Part shown: positions 19,200 to 28,204 of the stretch, piece by piece
How the letters are laid out: each line of letters opens with the position of its first letter
How positions within the stretch are numbered: the stretch's first letter is position 1
Assembly: GCA_016192705.1 (NCBI GenBank)
Contig: JACPTQ010000022.1
Coordinates: 1 to 64,000, forward strand
DNA length: 64,000 bases
Reading direction: 5' to 3'
Origin: Deltaproteobacteria bacterium
GTDB taxonomy: Bacteria > Myxococcota > JACPTQ01
The notes under the pieces: model-generated
What the model was told of the DNA's origin: nothing
Databases searched by the model: none
The model's input: only the letters and a program-made list of their open reading frames with translations
Made by a program: the position numbers and the translations under genes

Positions 19200-21489
19200 G
19201 AACGTTGGCCAAGCGGAAGTGGAGATTCGCGCGACCCCCTGGGCTCGTGTCGATGAGAGAAACGCTCTCGAGGATGTCGATGGCCTCGCGAAACCGTCGG
19301 CGCCCAATGTAAATGCGCTCGAGCTCGAACGCGGCGCTGACAAAAGGCGGTTCCGCTTTGAGCGCAGCGCGATACGCCTTGATGGCATCGTCCTCTCGGC
19401 GCGCGGCCTCAGAAATTCGACCGCGCCAATACCTCACAACGCCCCTTGCCTCTCGTTGCCGTTCCAACAAAGCAAGCCGGCCTTCAGCGCCCGCAAAATC
19501 TTTATCCAAAAACGCCCGTTCGATAAGCGTCAGGAGCGCCGCGCTATTTTCTGGGTCGTCTTCGAGGATCTCGCGAGCCGCCGGCACCGCGACCGCCCAG
19601 AGCTGCGAGCGCGTGAGCCATCCGAGGAACTCCGCGCGAAGGACCGGGTACGGCAAGACTCGTTTGAACGACGCCGCATCGAGCGCCTTCGCGCGATGAA
19701 TCGCTGACAGGAGCCCAATCGCCGACGCCGGGCTTCTCTCAATCGCGAGCCGAGCCTCAACCACCGCTTGGTCGGTGTTTCCGGTCGCGAGGAGGAGACC
19801 AACCGCAAGACGATGCGGATCCGCCGCGCTGGGATTGAAAAAGATCGCGCGGTTTAAGAAGTAGATGGCGAGCTCGTCATCGCGCCGGGTCTCTGTCATG
19901 AGCACTTGCGCAACCGCAAGGTGGAGGTAAGGATCAACCGGATGCCGGTCGAGAACCCCGCGCGTCGCGCGCATCCACGCGTCGTTCGTTACGGTCGTGT
20001 TGGCCGCGAGTCTTCGAAGCGCGATGATTTCGGCATCGCGATCGTGCTTGACCGCGCGCGGAAACACCAAAACCCCAACCGCGATGGCGGCCGGACCCAA
20101 GCCGAGCGCAACAAAGGCGAACTTTCGGCGCCGCCTGACTGAACGACCCGCCTCAAGCCGCTTTTGCTCCACCAATCGGCTTCGTCGTCCCAGCAAGGCC
20201 CCGAGCAATATGGCCGCGGGGAAAGCGATTCCCCCCGCTTCGAGGTTAAAATCGACCAAGTTGTGAATTGCGAGCCCGATGAGTCCGGCGACACCGCCCG
20301 CTTCGACGCACCCGAATCCGGTGAACGCGAGTAAAAGAAGGGTGATGAGGAGTGCCACGACAAAGAGCCCGCCAGCAATAACGCCCCACTCCACCAACCA
20401 AAGAATCGGCTCGTTTTCAGGATGGGTGTACGTCGCGTCGATGGGATCGGTTTTGACCGCCGGAAACGCAACCGCGAATGCGCCGCGCCCAACACCGATC
20501 GTTGGGAACGCCTTGACCAGCTTCACCGAGTCCTTCCAAATCCCAACGCGCCCCTCGTCCGAAAGCTGTTGCTCCAGCACCTCGGGTGAGAACTTTCCAA
20601 AAATACGTTTCGCGCCAAACCACATCGCCACGCTGCCGGCGACAATCGCAACGAGCGCAAAGCCCCAGAGCGCGCGCCGGCTCTTCCGTATGCTCGTTCC
20701 GCTCCTCAAGAGAACAGTCAGCGCCATCGCCCCTACGACGCCCGAGACCAACCCTCCCCGCGACCGCGATAAAACAATGGCGATGGCGATGACGCAGGCG
20801 AGCCCCGCGGCAATGGAGCGGCGAACCGACGATCGCTCCACGTCGATCGCACACCCGATCGCCGTGGGCAATGCAAGGACAAGATACGCCGCGAAATGGT
20901 TGATGTTACGAAACGTCGTCGACAAAACGCCGGGTTGGTGAATCACGCCGCGATCGTCGGGCCAAAGCGAAAACTGGAACATCCGAAACCCAAATGAAAC
21001 GAGCATGACCGCCGTCGCACCAACAAGGAGCGCAATTTGAATGTCGCGGAGCCCGGTTTCGCGTCGACCCGCACGGTAGGCGACGACGAGGGCCATCGTG
21101 AGACCGAGCGCCACCAGCGCTTGGAGCAGGGTTGCGGGGGGATCGAGCGACAGTGGACGACTCGCAGCGTCACCGTAGAGGACGATCTTCTCAAGCGCGT
21201 ACGAAAACGTCTCGTGTGTTTGAGCGGAAAGCATCTTGATGAGCGACGCGGGGAGGTCGATGGTTTGAAACAGCGTGTAAACGGCGAGGAGCGCGAACAC
21301 CCAACCAAGAACGGGCACGGCTGGGGGGCGACGCCGCCAAACGTAATTGAGCGAGGAGGCGAGAAAAGCGGCCGTTGCGAGCAGAGTCGCCACGCCGAGA
21401 CTGGGCGGATGAACCGTGCCCCGCGCGAGCGGCGTCCCAACAACGAGGAGCAACAAAACCCCAAACGCGACGCGCCACAGCATCTCCAC
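18949..21489 (-). CDS. O-antigen ligase/polymerase-like membrane protein with TPR domain
   Basis: 846 residues. The N-terminal half has about 10-12 hydrophobic segments. A periplasmic loop carries THPENEPILWLVEWGVIAGG, resembling the H..(x)L...E.G signature of the O-antigen ligase/Wzy_C superfamily, with VLSRSRGGL upstream. After about residue 440 it becomes soluble, with several TPR-like helical pairs to the C-terminus. Members join or polymerise surface polysaccharide or glycosylate proteins; the TPR part may recruit partners. Its 3' end overlaps the SprT-like gene by 251 bases on the opposite strand. The exact substrate cannot be told from sequence, and no glycan cluster surrounds it. Confidence 0.82.
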   Translation of the reverse strand: MEMLWRVAFGVLLLLVVGTPLARGTVHPPSLGVATLLATAAFLASSLNYVWRRRPPAVPVLGWVFALLAVYTLFQTIDLPASLIKMLSAQTHETFSYALEKIVLYGDAASRPLSLDPPATLLQALVALGLTMALVVAYRAGRRETGLRDIQIALLVGATAVMLVSFGFRMFQFSLWPDDRGVIHQPGVLSTTFRNINHFAAYLVLALPTAIGCAIDVERSSVRRSIAAGLACVIAIAIVLSRSRGGLVSGVVGAMALTVLLRSGTSIRKSRRALWGFALVAIVAGSVAMWFGAKRIFGKFSPEVLEQQLSDEGRVGIWKDSVKLVKAFPTIGVGRGAFAVAFPAVKTDPIDATYTHPENEPILWLVEWGVIAGGLFVVALLITLLLLAFTGFGCVEAGGVAGLIGLAIHNLVDFNLEAGGIAFPAAILLGALLGRRSRLVEQKRLEAGRSVRRRRKFAFVALGLGPAAIAVGVLVFPRAVKHDRDAEIIALRRLAANTTVTNDAWMRATRGVLDRHPVDPYLHLAVAQVLMTETRRDDELAIYFLNRAIFFNPSAADPHRLAVGLLLATGNTDQAVVEARLAIERSPASAIGLLSAIHRAKALDAASFKRVLPYPVLRAEFLGWLTRSQLWAVAVPAAREILEDDPENSAALLTLIERAFLDKDFAGAEGRLALLERQREARGVVRYWRGRISEAARREDDAIKAYRAALKAEPPFVSAAFELERIYIGRRRFREAIDILESVSLIDTSPGGRANLHFRLANVLTQSGDLVGARRELERARRLAPNWATAAWALVSVRERGRDIEGAIAICRELREIPGNREAAEKKIRELEAKRAGLRERGPVLE

Positions 21490-21540
21490 CCACAGTACTT
21501 GGTGGACCCGCGTGGCTCAAGCGTTTCTGCGCGCAATCCA

Positions 21541-22085
21541 ATCCCCGCTTAAGCGGTTCGTTCGCTCGTGAGCGTGAGGGTCGACAGGAGCCCGCTACGG
21601 CGCGCCGACGTCCTCGGGTCTGATTTGAGACGTGCGATTGATCCGCAGTTTAGAGACAAGCGAAAGCCCGATGGTCCCAGCCGATATCGCGCTGCAGACC
21701 CTGCGGAGGCACGCCTTCGCGGCGCCCCTGCCGACCCTACGCAAATCCGGGCGGACCGCTTTCCGGGGACGTATTCCTTAGGCTTGAGGGCGGTACGAAG
21801 AGTTCACCCGCTGGGTGTCGGCTGACGATCAATCGACCCCCAAAGTCTCCTAACCGCCATTCCAGGAAAACGGCCGGAATCTGATTGGGCGGGCGGGGAT
21901 TGGGCAAGCGGAGGCTCGCATCCGCAGGGGATGAGGTGCCGATGGGGCGTGGAATTGCCGTTCTCATGATGCTTGATTCACTTCGTGCAGACTCACATTT
22001 AACGTCAGCCCCGAGGACTTTTGCGAGCCGGAGCGCGCCCAGACCCCGCCCGCTCCACGCAAATCTTTCCCGTTATCCGAGAATC
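21541..22085. mobile_element. Inverted-repeat (MITE-like) element, copy 1
   Basis: A non-coding element of about 545 bases. The left end is ATCCCCGCTTAAGCGG; the right end, CCGTTATCCGAGAAT, is its degenerate reverse complement. A direct repeat CTGCGCGCA lies just outside both ends (21527-21535 and 22089-22097), as expected of a target-site duplication. Inside, GTCCTCGGGTCTGA in the left half and TCAGCCCCGAGGAC in the right half are inverted, so the two halves can fold back. Related copies are at 30828-31068 and 51521-52155. It fills most of the 669-base gap before the DUF2203 gene, and I see no protein gene in it. Confidence 0.75.
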
Positions 22086-22158
22086 AGGCTGCGCGCACAA
22101 ATGCCTTGCAGAATACTCCCGGCGTGTGCAAAATAGATTTCTCGGTGGGGTGAACACG

Positions 22159-22620
22159 ATGTTGACGCTGCAACCACAAACGAATCATTACTTCACGGTC
22201 GAGCGCGCGACGGGGCTCATTCCCGCGTTTGAGGCGCACATCAAGCGAATACGCGCCCATCGCGCCTCGGCGCAACGCGTCGCGGCTCAACTCGAATCGG
22301 TGGGGATTTCCGTGTTCAGCGGAACGGCGCTGCCAGAGGTCGAGGGGCCACCCGACGTCGTCAAGAAACTCGATTCGATTCGCCGCTACTTGTCGGGAAT
22401 TCGGGCAGAAATCGAACAAATCGCGTCGTACGGGTGCGCACTCAAAGACGTCGACCGCGGCCTCATTGACCTCCCGTCGCGGCGCGACGGTCGCGCGGTC
22501 TTTCTTTGCTGGCAAAGCGGCGAACTTGCCATTTCCCACTGGCACGAAATCGACGCCGGCTTTTCGGGACGCCGCGCGATCGACGCACCCTCCGATTTCG
22601 TTGGCGCCCTGCTGAATTGA
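22159..22620 (+). CDS. DUF2203 family protein
   Basis: 153 residues from ATG 22159. It matches the small DUF2203 family: HYFTVERATGLIPAF at the N-terminus, a central helical pair, then GCALKDVDRGLIDLPSRRDGR and VFLCWQSGELAISHWHEIDAGFSGR, the family's conserved C-terminal block. A longer frame from 22021 would begin inside the repeat element and add residues without family similarity. A G-rich GGTGGGG precedes the ATG. Members are cytoplasmic and of unknown function. It stands alone between the repeat element and the TPM-like gene. Confidence 0.85.
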   Translation: MLTLQPQTNHYFTVERATGLIPAFEAHIKRIRAHRASAQRVAAQLESVGISVFSGTALPEVEGPPDVVKKLDSIRRYLSGIRAEIEQIASYGCALKDVDRGLIDLPSRRDGRAVFLCWQSGELAISHWHEIDAGFSGRRAIDAPSDFVGALLN

Positions 22621-22673
22621 CACCCCCTTCACTCCTCGGTTAGTCCTCGCTGGTCACAGAGGAGAATTCCGCC

Positions 22674-24485
22674 ATGTTGAAACGCTCGTTCGCTCTTTGT
22701 TCGGTTGTTGTTGTCGGCGCCCTTCTGACGGCGGCGCCCATCGCGCGCGCCCAGTCGCCCAAAGCCCTGTTCACCGAGGGAAAGGCGCTCTACGACGGCG
22801 CAAAGTATCGCGAAGCTCTTGCGAAATTTCAGGCGGCGCTCGGAAAAGAAGCGACGGGTAAGGCGGCGTATCATGCGGGACTTGCCGCGCTGAAACTCAA
22901 GCAGCACGCGGATGCGGTGCGATATTTCGCGGAGGCCGAAAAACTCGATGCAAACTTGAAGTCGAACGCGGTGTTCCAGTCGCGGTACGCGGACGCTAAA
23001 GCGCGCGCCGGGGCGTCGGCGGCGGCGTCCCCTGCGGTCCCGTCTGCTTCTCCTCCGGTTCCAGCGCCCGCGGGATCGGGCGGTGTTCGGCTGTCGGCGG
23101 ATCCCGTCAAAGACCGGATTATGCGCGACCTCGCCGGCAACAAGACGTGGGTTAAAGACTACACAAACACGTTCACACCCGATGAAGTCGCGATGATCCA
23201 GAGCGTGGCCAACGACGCCGCGGGCCGGGGCGTCTTCATGAAAGTCGTCATGGTGCCGACGCCGCCTGAGGGTGAAGCGGCGTTTGCGACGCGGCTCGGA
23301 CGGGATTGGGCGAACTTGCCGCGCGAGGTGCTTGTCGTCGGGTTCGCGCGGGGCGCGTTTGCGTATGCGAAAAACCTGACGCCGCAGCAAATCACACAGG
23401 TGTGGGAGGGCGAGCCAAAGCGCGCGTTCATCGCGAATCGCGCGCGCGGGCTTTCGCTCTACGCGTCGGGCGTCTTGGGGCTCGAGCTGCGGAAACTCGA
23501 AGCGCCCGTCGCGCGGCCCGTCGCCCCGACTCAGCCGATGCGGGTGATGGTTGTGCGAACGTCGACGTCCAACACGATGTGGATCATCATCCTCGCAATC
23601 GTCGGCGGGATCATTCTCATCGTGATCATCGCGGCGGTCGTGAATCGCGGCCGGCAAAAGGCGGCGCAAACGGCCGATTACAAAACGCTCTACAAAAATG
23701 CGATCGAAGCGCTTCTGCCACTCGGAAAAGAGATTTCCGACGTGCAGCTAACCCTCCAAATTGTGCCCGACGACGAAGCGCAGCGACTTGTTGACCGCGC
23801 TGAGGAGGGGTATTTCCAGGCGCAAGAGATTGTCGGAAAACTGCCGCGTCCCGACGACGGGAATGATCTCGGTTCGGCGCAACGCGCAAATGGGCTTATC
23901 GCACAGGCGGAAAAGGAAGCGGAGCACGCAAGCACGATTGCGAATGCACGCGCCGAGGGGAAGGAAATTAATCTTGAGGAGCTGCGAAAATCCGAGAAAG
24001 GGAAACTCGGATGCTATTTCTGCTCGAAGCCGATCTCAACGGCGCTCGCGAAGACCGTCGGCGTGGAAAGCAAGGGCATGAAGATGGACGTCACGGCGTG
24101 CAATCGCTGCTTTCGAAAATACGAAGAGGGACAGCAGCCCGAAATCAAGATGGTCAACTATCAAGGACAGCGCGTTCACTGGAGCCAAGTGCCCGGGTAC
24201 GATCCGTACTACGACTACTACTATTACAATCGCTACCAGCCGTCGTGGGTCGACTGGATGATCATGGATTCGCTTTTCCATTCGCATTCGTACTATTCGA
24301 GCCCGTACGTCACGATTCACGAGGGCGGCGGCGGCGCGTCGAACTATTTCAATTACGATACGTACCGCACGGAGCACGCGGCCGAGGAAGCGGCGGCCGG
24401 GAGCGCGGCGGGTGGCGGGCTCGTCGGCGATGGCTCGGCGGACGCGGGAGCGAGCGCGGGCTCGGGTATGGCGGACCGCAGCTAG
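22674..24485 (+). CDS. Membrane protein: TPR, TPM-like domain, zinc-ribbon-like cytoplasmic part
   Basis: 603 residues preceded by GAGGAG. There is a signal peptide (about 1-27), then TPR-like helices (30-105), then a Ser/Ala/Pro linker. A segment resembling the TPM domain follows (about 160-275, DYTNTFTPDEVAMIQ...VVMVPTP...EVLVVGF), then one transmembrane helix (about 303-325). The C-terminal part has two CxxC pairs (CYFC and CNRC, 32 residues apart) that could hold a metal, then a Tyr-rich stretch (YDPYYDYYYYNRY) and a Gly/Ala/Ser-rich tail. TPM domains occur in photosystem II repair and membrane-associated phosphatase-like proteins. The full combination is unfamiliar and its function unknown. 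Confidence 0.7.
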   Translation: MLKRSFALCSVVVVGALLTAAPIARAQSPKALFTEGKALYDGAKYREALAKFQAALGKEATGKAAYHAGLAALKLKQHADAVRYFAEAEKLDANLKSNAVFQSRYADAKARAGASAAASPAVPSASPPVPAPAGSGGVRLSADPVKDRIMRDLAGNKTWVKDYTNTFTPDEVAMIQSVANDAAGRGVFMKVVMVPTPPEGEAAFATRLGRDWANLPREVLVVGFARGAFAYAKNLTPQQITQVWEGEPKRAFIANRARGLSLYASGVLGLELRKLEAPVARPVAPTQPMRVMVVRTSTSNTMWIIILAIVGGIILIVIIAAVVNRGRQKAAQTADYKTLYKNAIEALLPLGKEISDVQLTLQIVPDDEAQRLVDRAEEGYFQAQEIVGKLPRPDDGNDLGSAQRANGLIAQAEKEAEHASTIANARAEGKEINLEELRKSEKGKLGCYFCSKPISTALAKTVGVESKGMKMDVTACNRCFRKYEEGQQPEIKMVNYQGQRVHWSQVPGYDPYYDYYYYNRYQPSWVDWMIMDSLFHSHSYYSSPYVTIHEGGGGASNYFNYDTYRTEHAAEEAAAGSAAGGGLVGDGSADAGASAGSGMADRS

Positions 24486-24497
24486 AAGGCGGCTGGA

Positions 24498-25571
24498 ATG
24501 CGGCGGATACTGTTTTACGCCGTTAACGGGCTTGGTCTCGGGCACGTTACGCGGCTTCTCGCCATCGCGCGGAAGGTGAGGCGGCTCGAACCCGAAACCG
24601 AGATTCTCTTCGTCACCTCAAGCGAGGCGGATGGCGTCATTTATCGTGAAGGGTTCGCGGCGATCAAAGTTCCGTCGAAGACGATTCGCAAAACCGCGGG
24701 CTTGTCGCACGGAACGTACGTGCAGACCGTGCAGTCGGTCGTGTGGAGCGCGGTGGCGGCATTTCGACCCGACACGATCGTCGTCGACACGTTTCCGACG
24801 GGGTCTTTGCAGGAGCTGTTGCCGCTTCTCTCGTGGAACGCGCGCAAAGTCTTTGTTTACCGAGAGCAGCGGGAAGAAGCCGCGAAGAGCGCTCTCTTTC
24901 AAAGCTCGCTCAAACTCTACGACGTCGTGATCGTCCCGCACGATCGAGGAGAAGCCGCGCCCATCCTTCCGGAAGGCCTTTGTCCCACTTTCGTCGGCCC
25001 CGTCCTCATTCGCGACCGCGCTGAGATTCTACCGCGCCAGGACGCGCGCGCCCGACTCCAACTCAGCGCAAGTTCCGTGGCCGCGTACGCGACGTTTGGC
25101 GGCGGTGGCGACCCCGAGATCGAACGGGTCTTCGGCATCGTTGATGAGATCGCGACGACCGCGTCCACCGTTGACGTGCGTTACTCGGTTGGCCCACTCG
25201 AACGTCAACGCCGAACCGCCGGCGCTGCGAAGCCAATCGCCGACCTCTTTCCCGCGATGGAGACGTTCGCCGCGTTTGATTTCGCAATCGCCTCCGCGGG
25301 CTACAACACGGTGCATGAGATTTTGCACGCGGGCGTTCCCGCTGTCTTCATTCCGTTTCGACGAGGACTCGACGACCAAGAGCTCCGAGCCGAGCGTGTT
25401 GCGGCTGCTGGCGCTGGTATCGCGCTCTGTGACCCAAGTCGAGAATCACTCGCCGAAGCTTGGTCGCGCATAGCGGACCCCCGCGCGCGAGCCCAAATCG
25501 CCGACGCCGCGCTCTCCTTCGTGCCGCGGAACGGCGCCGAGAACGCCGCGCGCGCCATTATCGAGTTGTGA
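24498..25571 (+). CDS. MurG-like (GT28-type) glycosyltransferase
   Basis: 357 residues, two-lobed GT-B layout. The N-terminal GLGLGHVTR is the glycine-rich loop and conserved His of MurG-like enzymes. In the C-terminal lobe, ATFGGGGDPEIERV and FAIASAGYNTVHEILHAGVPAVFIPF form the nucleotide-sugar-binding region. It starts 12 bases after the TPM-like gene and may share its transcript. It ends 4 bases before the convergent chemoreceptor gene. It is not in a peptidoglycan cluster, so it is more likely a MurG relative acting on another lipid or glycan acceptor than MurG itself. Confidence 0.85.
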   Translation: MRRILFYAVNGLGLGHVTRLLAIARKVRRLEPETEILFVTSSEADGVIYREGFAAIKVPSKTIRKTAGLSHGTYVQTVQSVVWSAVAAFRPDTIVVDTFPTGSLQELLPLLSWNARKVFVYREQREEAAKSALFQSSLKLYDVVIVPHDRGEAAPILPEGLCPTFVGPVLIRDRAEILPRQDARARLQLSASSVAAYATFGGGGDPEIERVFGIVDEIATTASTVDVRYSVGPLERQRRTAGAAKPIADLFPAMETFAAFDFAIASAGYNTVHEILHAGVPAVFIPFRRGLDDQELRAERVAAAGAGIALCDPSRESLAEAWSRIADPRARAQIADAALSFVPRNGAENAARAIIEL

Positions 25572-25575
25572 GCCG

Positions 25576-27618
25576 TTAGTGGGCGTGGTGTTTGCCGTTG
25601 AGAAGCGGCGTCGATGGCGACCCGTGAGCGCCTGGAAACGCACTTGCCGCAACGACTCCAGCGGACATGCCCGGCTGGTTTGTTCCCGCGGTCGTCGCAA
25701 TCTTAAATCGACTGACCGACTGCTCGAGCAAGTTCGCCGCCTCAACGAGTCGCTGACCCAGCCCGCACGTCTCTTCCGAAGTCGAGAGGACGTTTTGCGT
25801 TATGCGCTGCACGGCGTCCATGTTTCGCGCGATCTCGTCCGACGCAATCGCCTGCTCCTTGACCGCCGTCGCCGTGTCCTGAACCACTTCCACGATCGCC
25901 GTCAAATTCGACAGCGTCGTACTCACGAGCGTCGAACCGTCAACGACCTCCTCTTGCCCTTTCCGCATCGCGAGCACCGCCTCCTCGGTCTGCGTCTTAA
26001 TCGTCGCGATTAAATCCTCGATGTCTTTCGCACTCTGGCCCGTTCGCTCCGCGAGCTGCGACACTTCATCCGCAACAACGCTAAACCCGCGCCCGTGTTC
26101 GCCCGCGTGCGCCGCCTCAATCGACGCGTTGAGCGCGAGGAGGCTCGTCTGCTCGCTGATCTGCCGAATCACCTCAACGATGTTTCCAATCCGCTTTGAG
26201 CTCTCGCCGAGCGCCCGAATCTTTTCGGCCGCGTCCTCAACCGTCGTCCGAATCCGCGACATGCCATCTATCGCGCGGTTCACCGCCTGGCCGCCCTCCT
26301 GCGCCACCTTCGTCGCCTGCGACGCGTTTTCGGCGACCTGCTGAATCGACGCCGACATCTCCGTCACCGCGGCCGTTGAATCGTGAATCCGTGTCGCCTG
26401 CTCGCGCGCCCCGCCGAGCATCGACTGCGCCGACCCGCAAATCTGCGTCGACGACGAGGCAACCGACGTGCTGATCCCTTGCACGCGCGCCGCGAGTTCG
26501 CCGAGCTTCCCGAAGACGCGATTGAGATTCCGCGCCAACTCGCCAAGCTCGTCCTTAGACTGAATATCGACCCGCCGCGACAGATCCCCCTCGCCCTCCG
26601 CGATGTCGCGCGACACCTCAATGAACCGCCGCAAATTCCGCGTAATCACCCACGCGATGAGCCACCCGAACACCAGCGCCGATCCGATCGCCACGCCCGA
26701 TATAACGTACATCGTTTTGACCATGCGGCCCTTGAACTGCTCGACAAGCTCGCGACTTCGCAACACGCGAAAGTTCCCGATCGTCGCGAGCTTCGATTCG
26801 TTGTAGCCCGAAACCGACTGCTCAAACTTGTCGTAATTGCGCCCCTCGAGCCGAAGCACCGGGTGCACGTCGCCCGTCGCTCGCTCCGTCGCCGCGATCG
26901 ACGACCAAAGCACTTGCCACTTCTCAGACGGGAGCGATGACGACACCACCTTATTCCCCGACGTGAAAATAAGTTGCACGCGCCGCTCCTCATCGCTGTC
27001 CGAGTTAAGCGAAAACTCGTTCATCACGCGGTTGAGGTTCGTCCCAAAAATGACGCTCCCGAAACTCTCCATCCCCTCCTTCTCGACAACCGTCCCGTCG
27101 GCCTGCTTCTCGTAAATCGGACGGCGCATCGACGCGCCACCAAAAACGTACGCGTTCCCTTCAAACAAGATGTACGGCTCTTTACGCGTGTCGAGCGATT
27201 GCCGCAAATCGACGACGAGCCGCTGCTTCGTCAGCACATCGCGCCCCACCTCGCGCCCTTCGACAACCGCAAAGACTGGCGCCGACGCGCGATCCGCGAC
27301 GATGATGAGGTCCGCACCCTCCTTGACGTACGCGTTCAGCAAATGCTGGACGCGCTCCTTCCCTTTCTTCAGCTCACCGTTCGCGAGCAAGTCGACAAGC
27401 TCCGGGTCGCGCGCGATAACCCGCGATTCGACCGAAAGCGTTTGGTGGTAGCTCACCTGAACGAACTTGTGAAATCGATCGATCTGGCTGTCGAGAAACT
27501 GCCCGCGCTCGATCACGCGGCTTGTCAAATCCCACGCGACGAACGCATTGACGATCAAAATGAGCACGGTCAGCCCGACCGTCGCGAACATAATCTTGAC
27601 GCGCAATCCTACCCGCAT
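25576..27618 (-). CDS. Methyl-accepting chemotaxis protein
   Basis: 680 residues from ATG 27618, which has AAGGAGA directly upstream; a frame extending to 27657 would begin inside a repeat element. Layout: transmembrane helix (about 8-30), periplasmic sensor of about 275 residues, second transmembrane helix (about 310-332), HAMP domain, then a long coiled-coil signalling domain. The tip carries the hairpin motif SEQTSLLALNASIEAAHAGEHGRGFSVVADEV, written here in two parts: SEQTSLLALNASIEAAHAG, then EHGRGFSVVADEV. It should bind CheW/CheA and be methylated, but no che genes lie nearby. The ligand is unknown. Confidence 0.93.
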   Translation of the reverse strand: MRVGLRVKIMFATVGLTVLILIVNAFVAWDLTSRVIERGQFLDSQIDRFHKFVQVSYHQTLSVESRVIARDPELVDLLANGELKKGKERVQHLLNAYVKEGADLIIVADRASAPVFAVVEGREVGRDVLTKQRLVVDLRQSLDTRKEPYILFEGNAYVFGGASMRRPIYEKQADGTVVEKEGMESFGSVIFGTNLNRVMNEFSLNSDSDEERRVQLIFTSGNKVVSSSLPSEKWQVLWSSIAATERATGDVHPVLRLEGRNYDKFEQSVSGYNESKLATIGNFRVLRSRELVEQFKGRMVKTMYVISGVAIGSALVFGWLIAWVITRNLRRFIEVSRDIAEGEGDLSRRVDIQSKDELGELARNLNRVFGKLGELAARVQGISTSVASSSTQICGSAQSMLGGAREQATRIHDSTAAVTEMSASIQQVAENASQATKVAQEGGQAVNRAIDGMSRIRTTVEDAAEKIRALGESSKRIGNIVEVIRQISEQTSLLALNASIEAAHAGEHGRGFSVVADEVSQLAERTGQSAKDIEDLIATIKTQTEEAVLAMRKGQEEVVDGSTLVSTTLSNLTAIVEVVQDTATAVKEQAIASDEIARNMDAVQRITQNVLSTSEETCGLGQRLVEAANLLEQSVSRFKIATTAGTNQPGMSAGVVAASAFPGAHGSPSTPLLNGKHHAH

Positions 27619-27634
27619 CGGTGTCTCCTTTTCA

Positions 27635-27763
27635 GCGGGTTGCTGAAAAACGCCCATCTGCGGCGTTGGCGCGCCGCCGCTCGCTTCCGCGTATATCTGA
27701 ATACAGCGTCAGCTCGCGGCTTTCCGCGCCTGCCTTGCATCTGGACGTTTTTGAGCAACCTGG
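27635..27763. repeat. GGTTGCTGAAAAA palindromic repeat, copy A
   Basis: About 129 bases bounded by GGGTTGCTGAAAAACGCCCA on the left and its near reverse complement, GGACGTTTTTGAGCAACCTG, on the right. It has GC-rich internal palindromic segments and no coding potential. It lies between the CoA-binding gene and the start of the chemoreceptor gene. Copy B at 34353-34554 matches it in inverted orientation. I recall similar intergenic repeats in other deltaproteobacterial genomes, but this is memory, not a search. Confidence 0.75.
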
Positions 27764-27775
27764 GAAATCCACTTG

Positions 27776-28195
27776 TCATCGCAAAACCCAATCGGTCGCG
27801 AGGCACCGATTCATCACGACGAGAATTCCTGACCGCCGTGCCTTCAGAGCGGCCTCCGCATTTTCAATGCCCGTCTGCATCCAAATCGCCTTCACGCCCT
27901 TTTCGATGGCCTCGTCCACAACCGGGGGGACATCATCAGACTTTCGAAAGACCTGCACGCAGTCGATATCGCCCGGAACCGTACCCAGGGTGGGATAACA
28001 CCGTTCACCCAGAATCTCTTGCGCACCCGGGTTGACCGGGACGATCTTGAGCCCGGCCCGCTGCAGCCGCGCCGCCACACCAAAACTCGGGCGCTCGGGG
28101 TTCGGCGAAAGCCCCACGACGGCCAAAACCCGCGCTTGACCCGCATCCCCCCGCGGCGATCTTAGAAGCGCGAGCACCTTTTCATACTCCTCCAT
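27776..28195 (-). CDS. CoA-binding (YccU-type) protein
   Basis: 139 residues, a small stand-alone Rossmann-fold protein of the CoA_binding_2 family. Motifs include VVGLSPNPERPSFGVAARLQ (nucleotide-binding loop), VNPGAQEILGERCYPTL, and VKAIWMQTGIENAEA followed by MNRCLATDW at the C-terminus, where Cys is conserved. Family members bind CoA but their cellular job is not established. Spacing to the upstream receiver-histidine kinase gene on the same strand is 9 bases, so they are probably cotranscribed. Confidence 0.9.
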   Translation of the reverse strand: MEEYEKVLALLRSPRGDAGQARVLAVVGLSPNPERPSFGVAARLQRAGLKIVPVNPGAQEILGERCYPTLGTVPGDIDCVQVFRKSDDVPPVVDEAIEKGVKAIWMQTGIENAEAALKARRSGILVVMNRCLATDWVLR

Positions 28196-28204
28196 CCCAA
28201 CCTC

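Noticed and set aside
21885-22136. Frame sharing its first residues with one at 30869-31060
   Set aside because: The similarity comes from the repeat element, not from a conserved gene; the shared frame ends differently in each copy and has no convincing ribosome-binding site.
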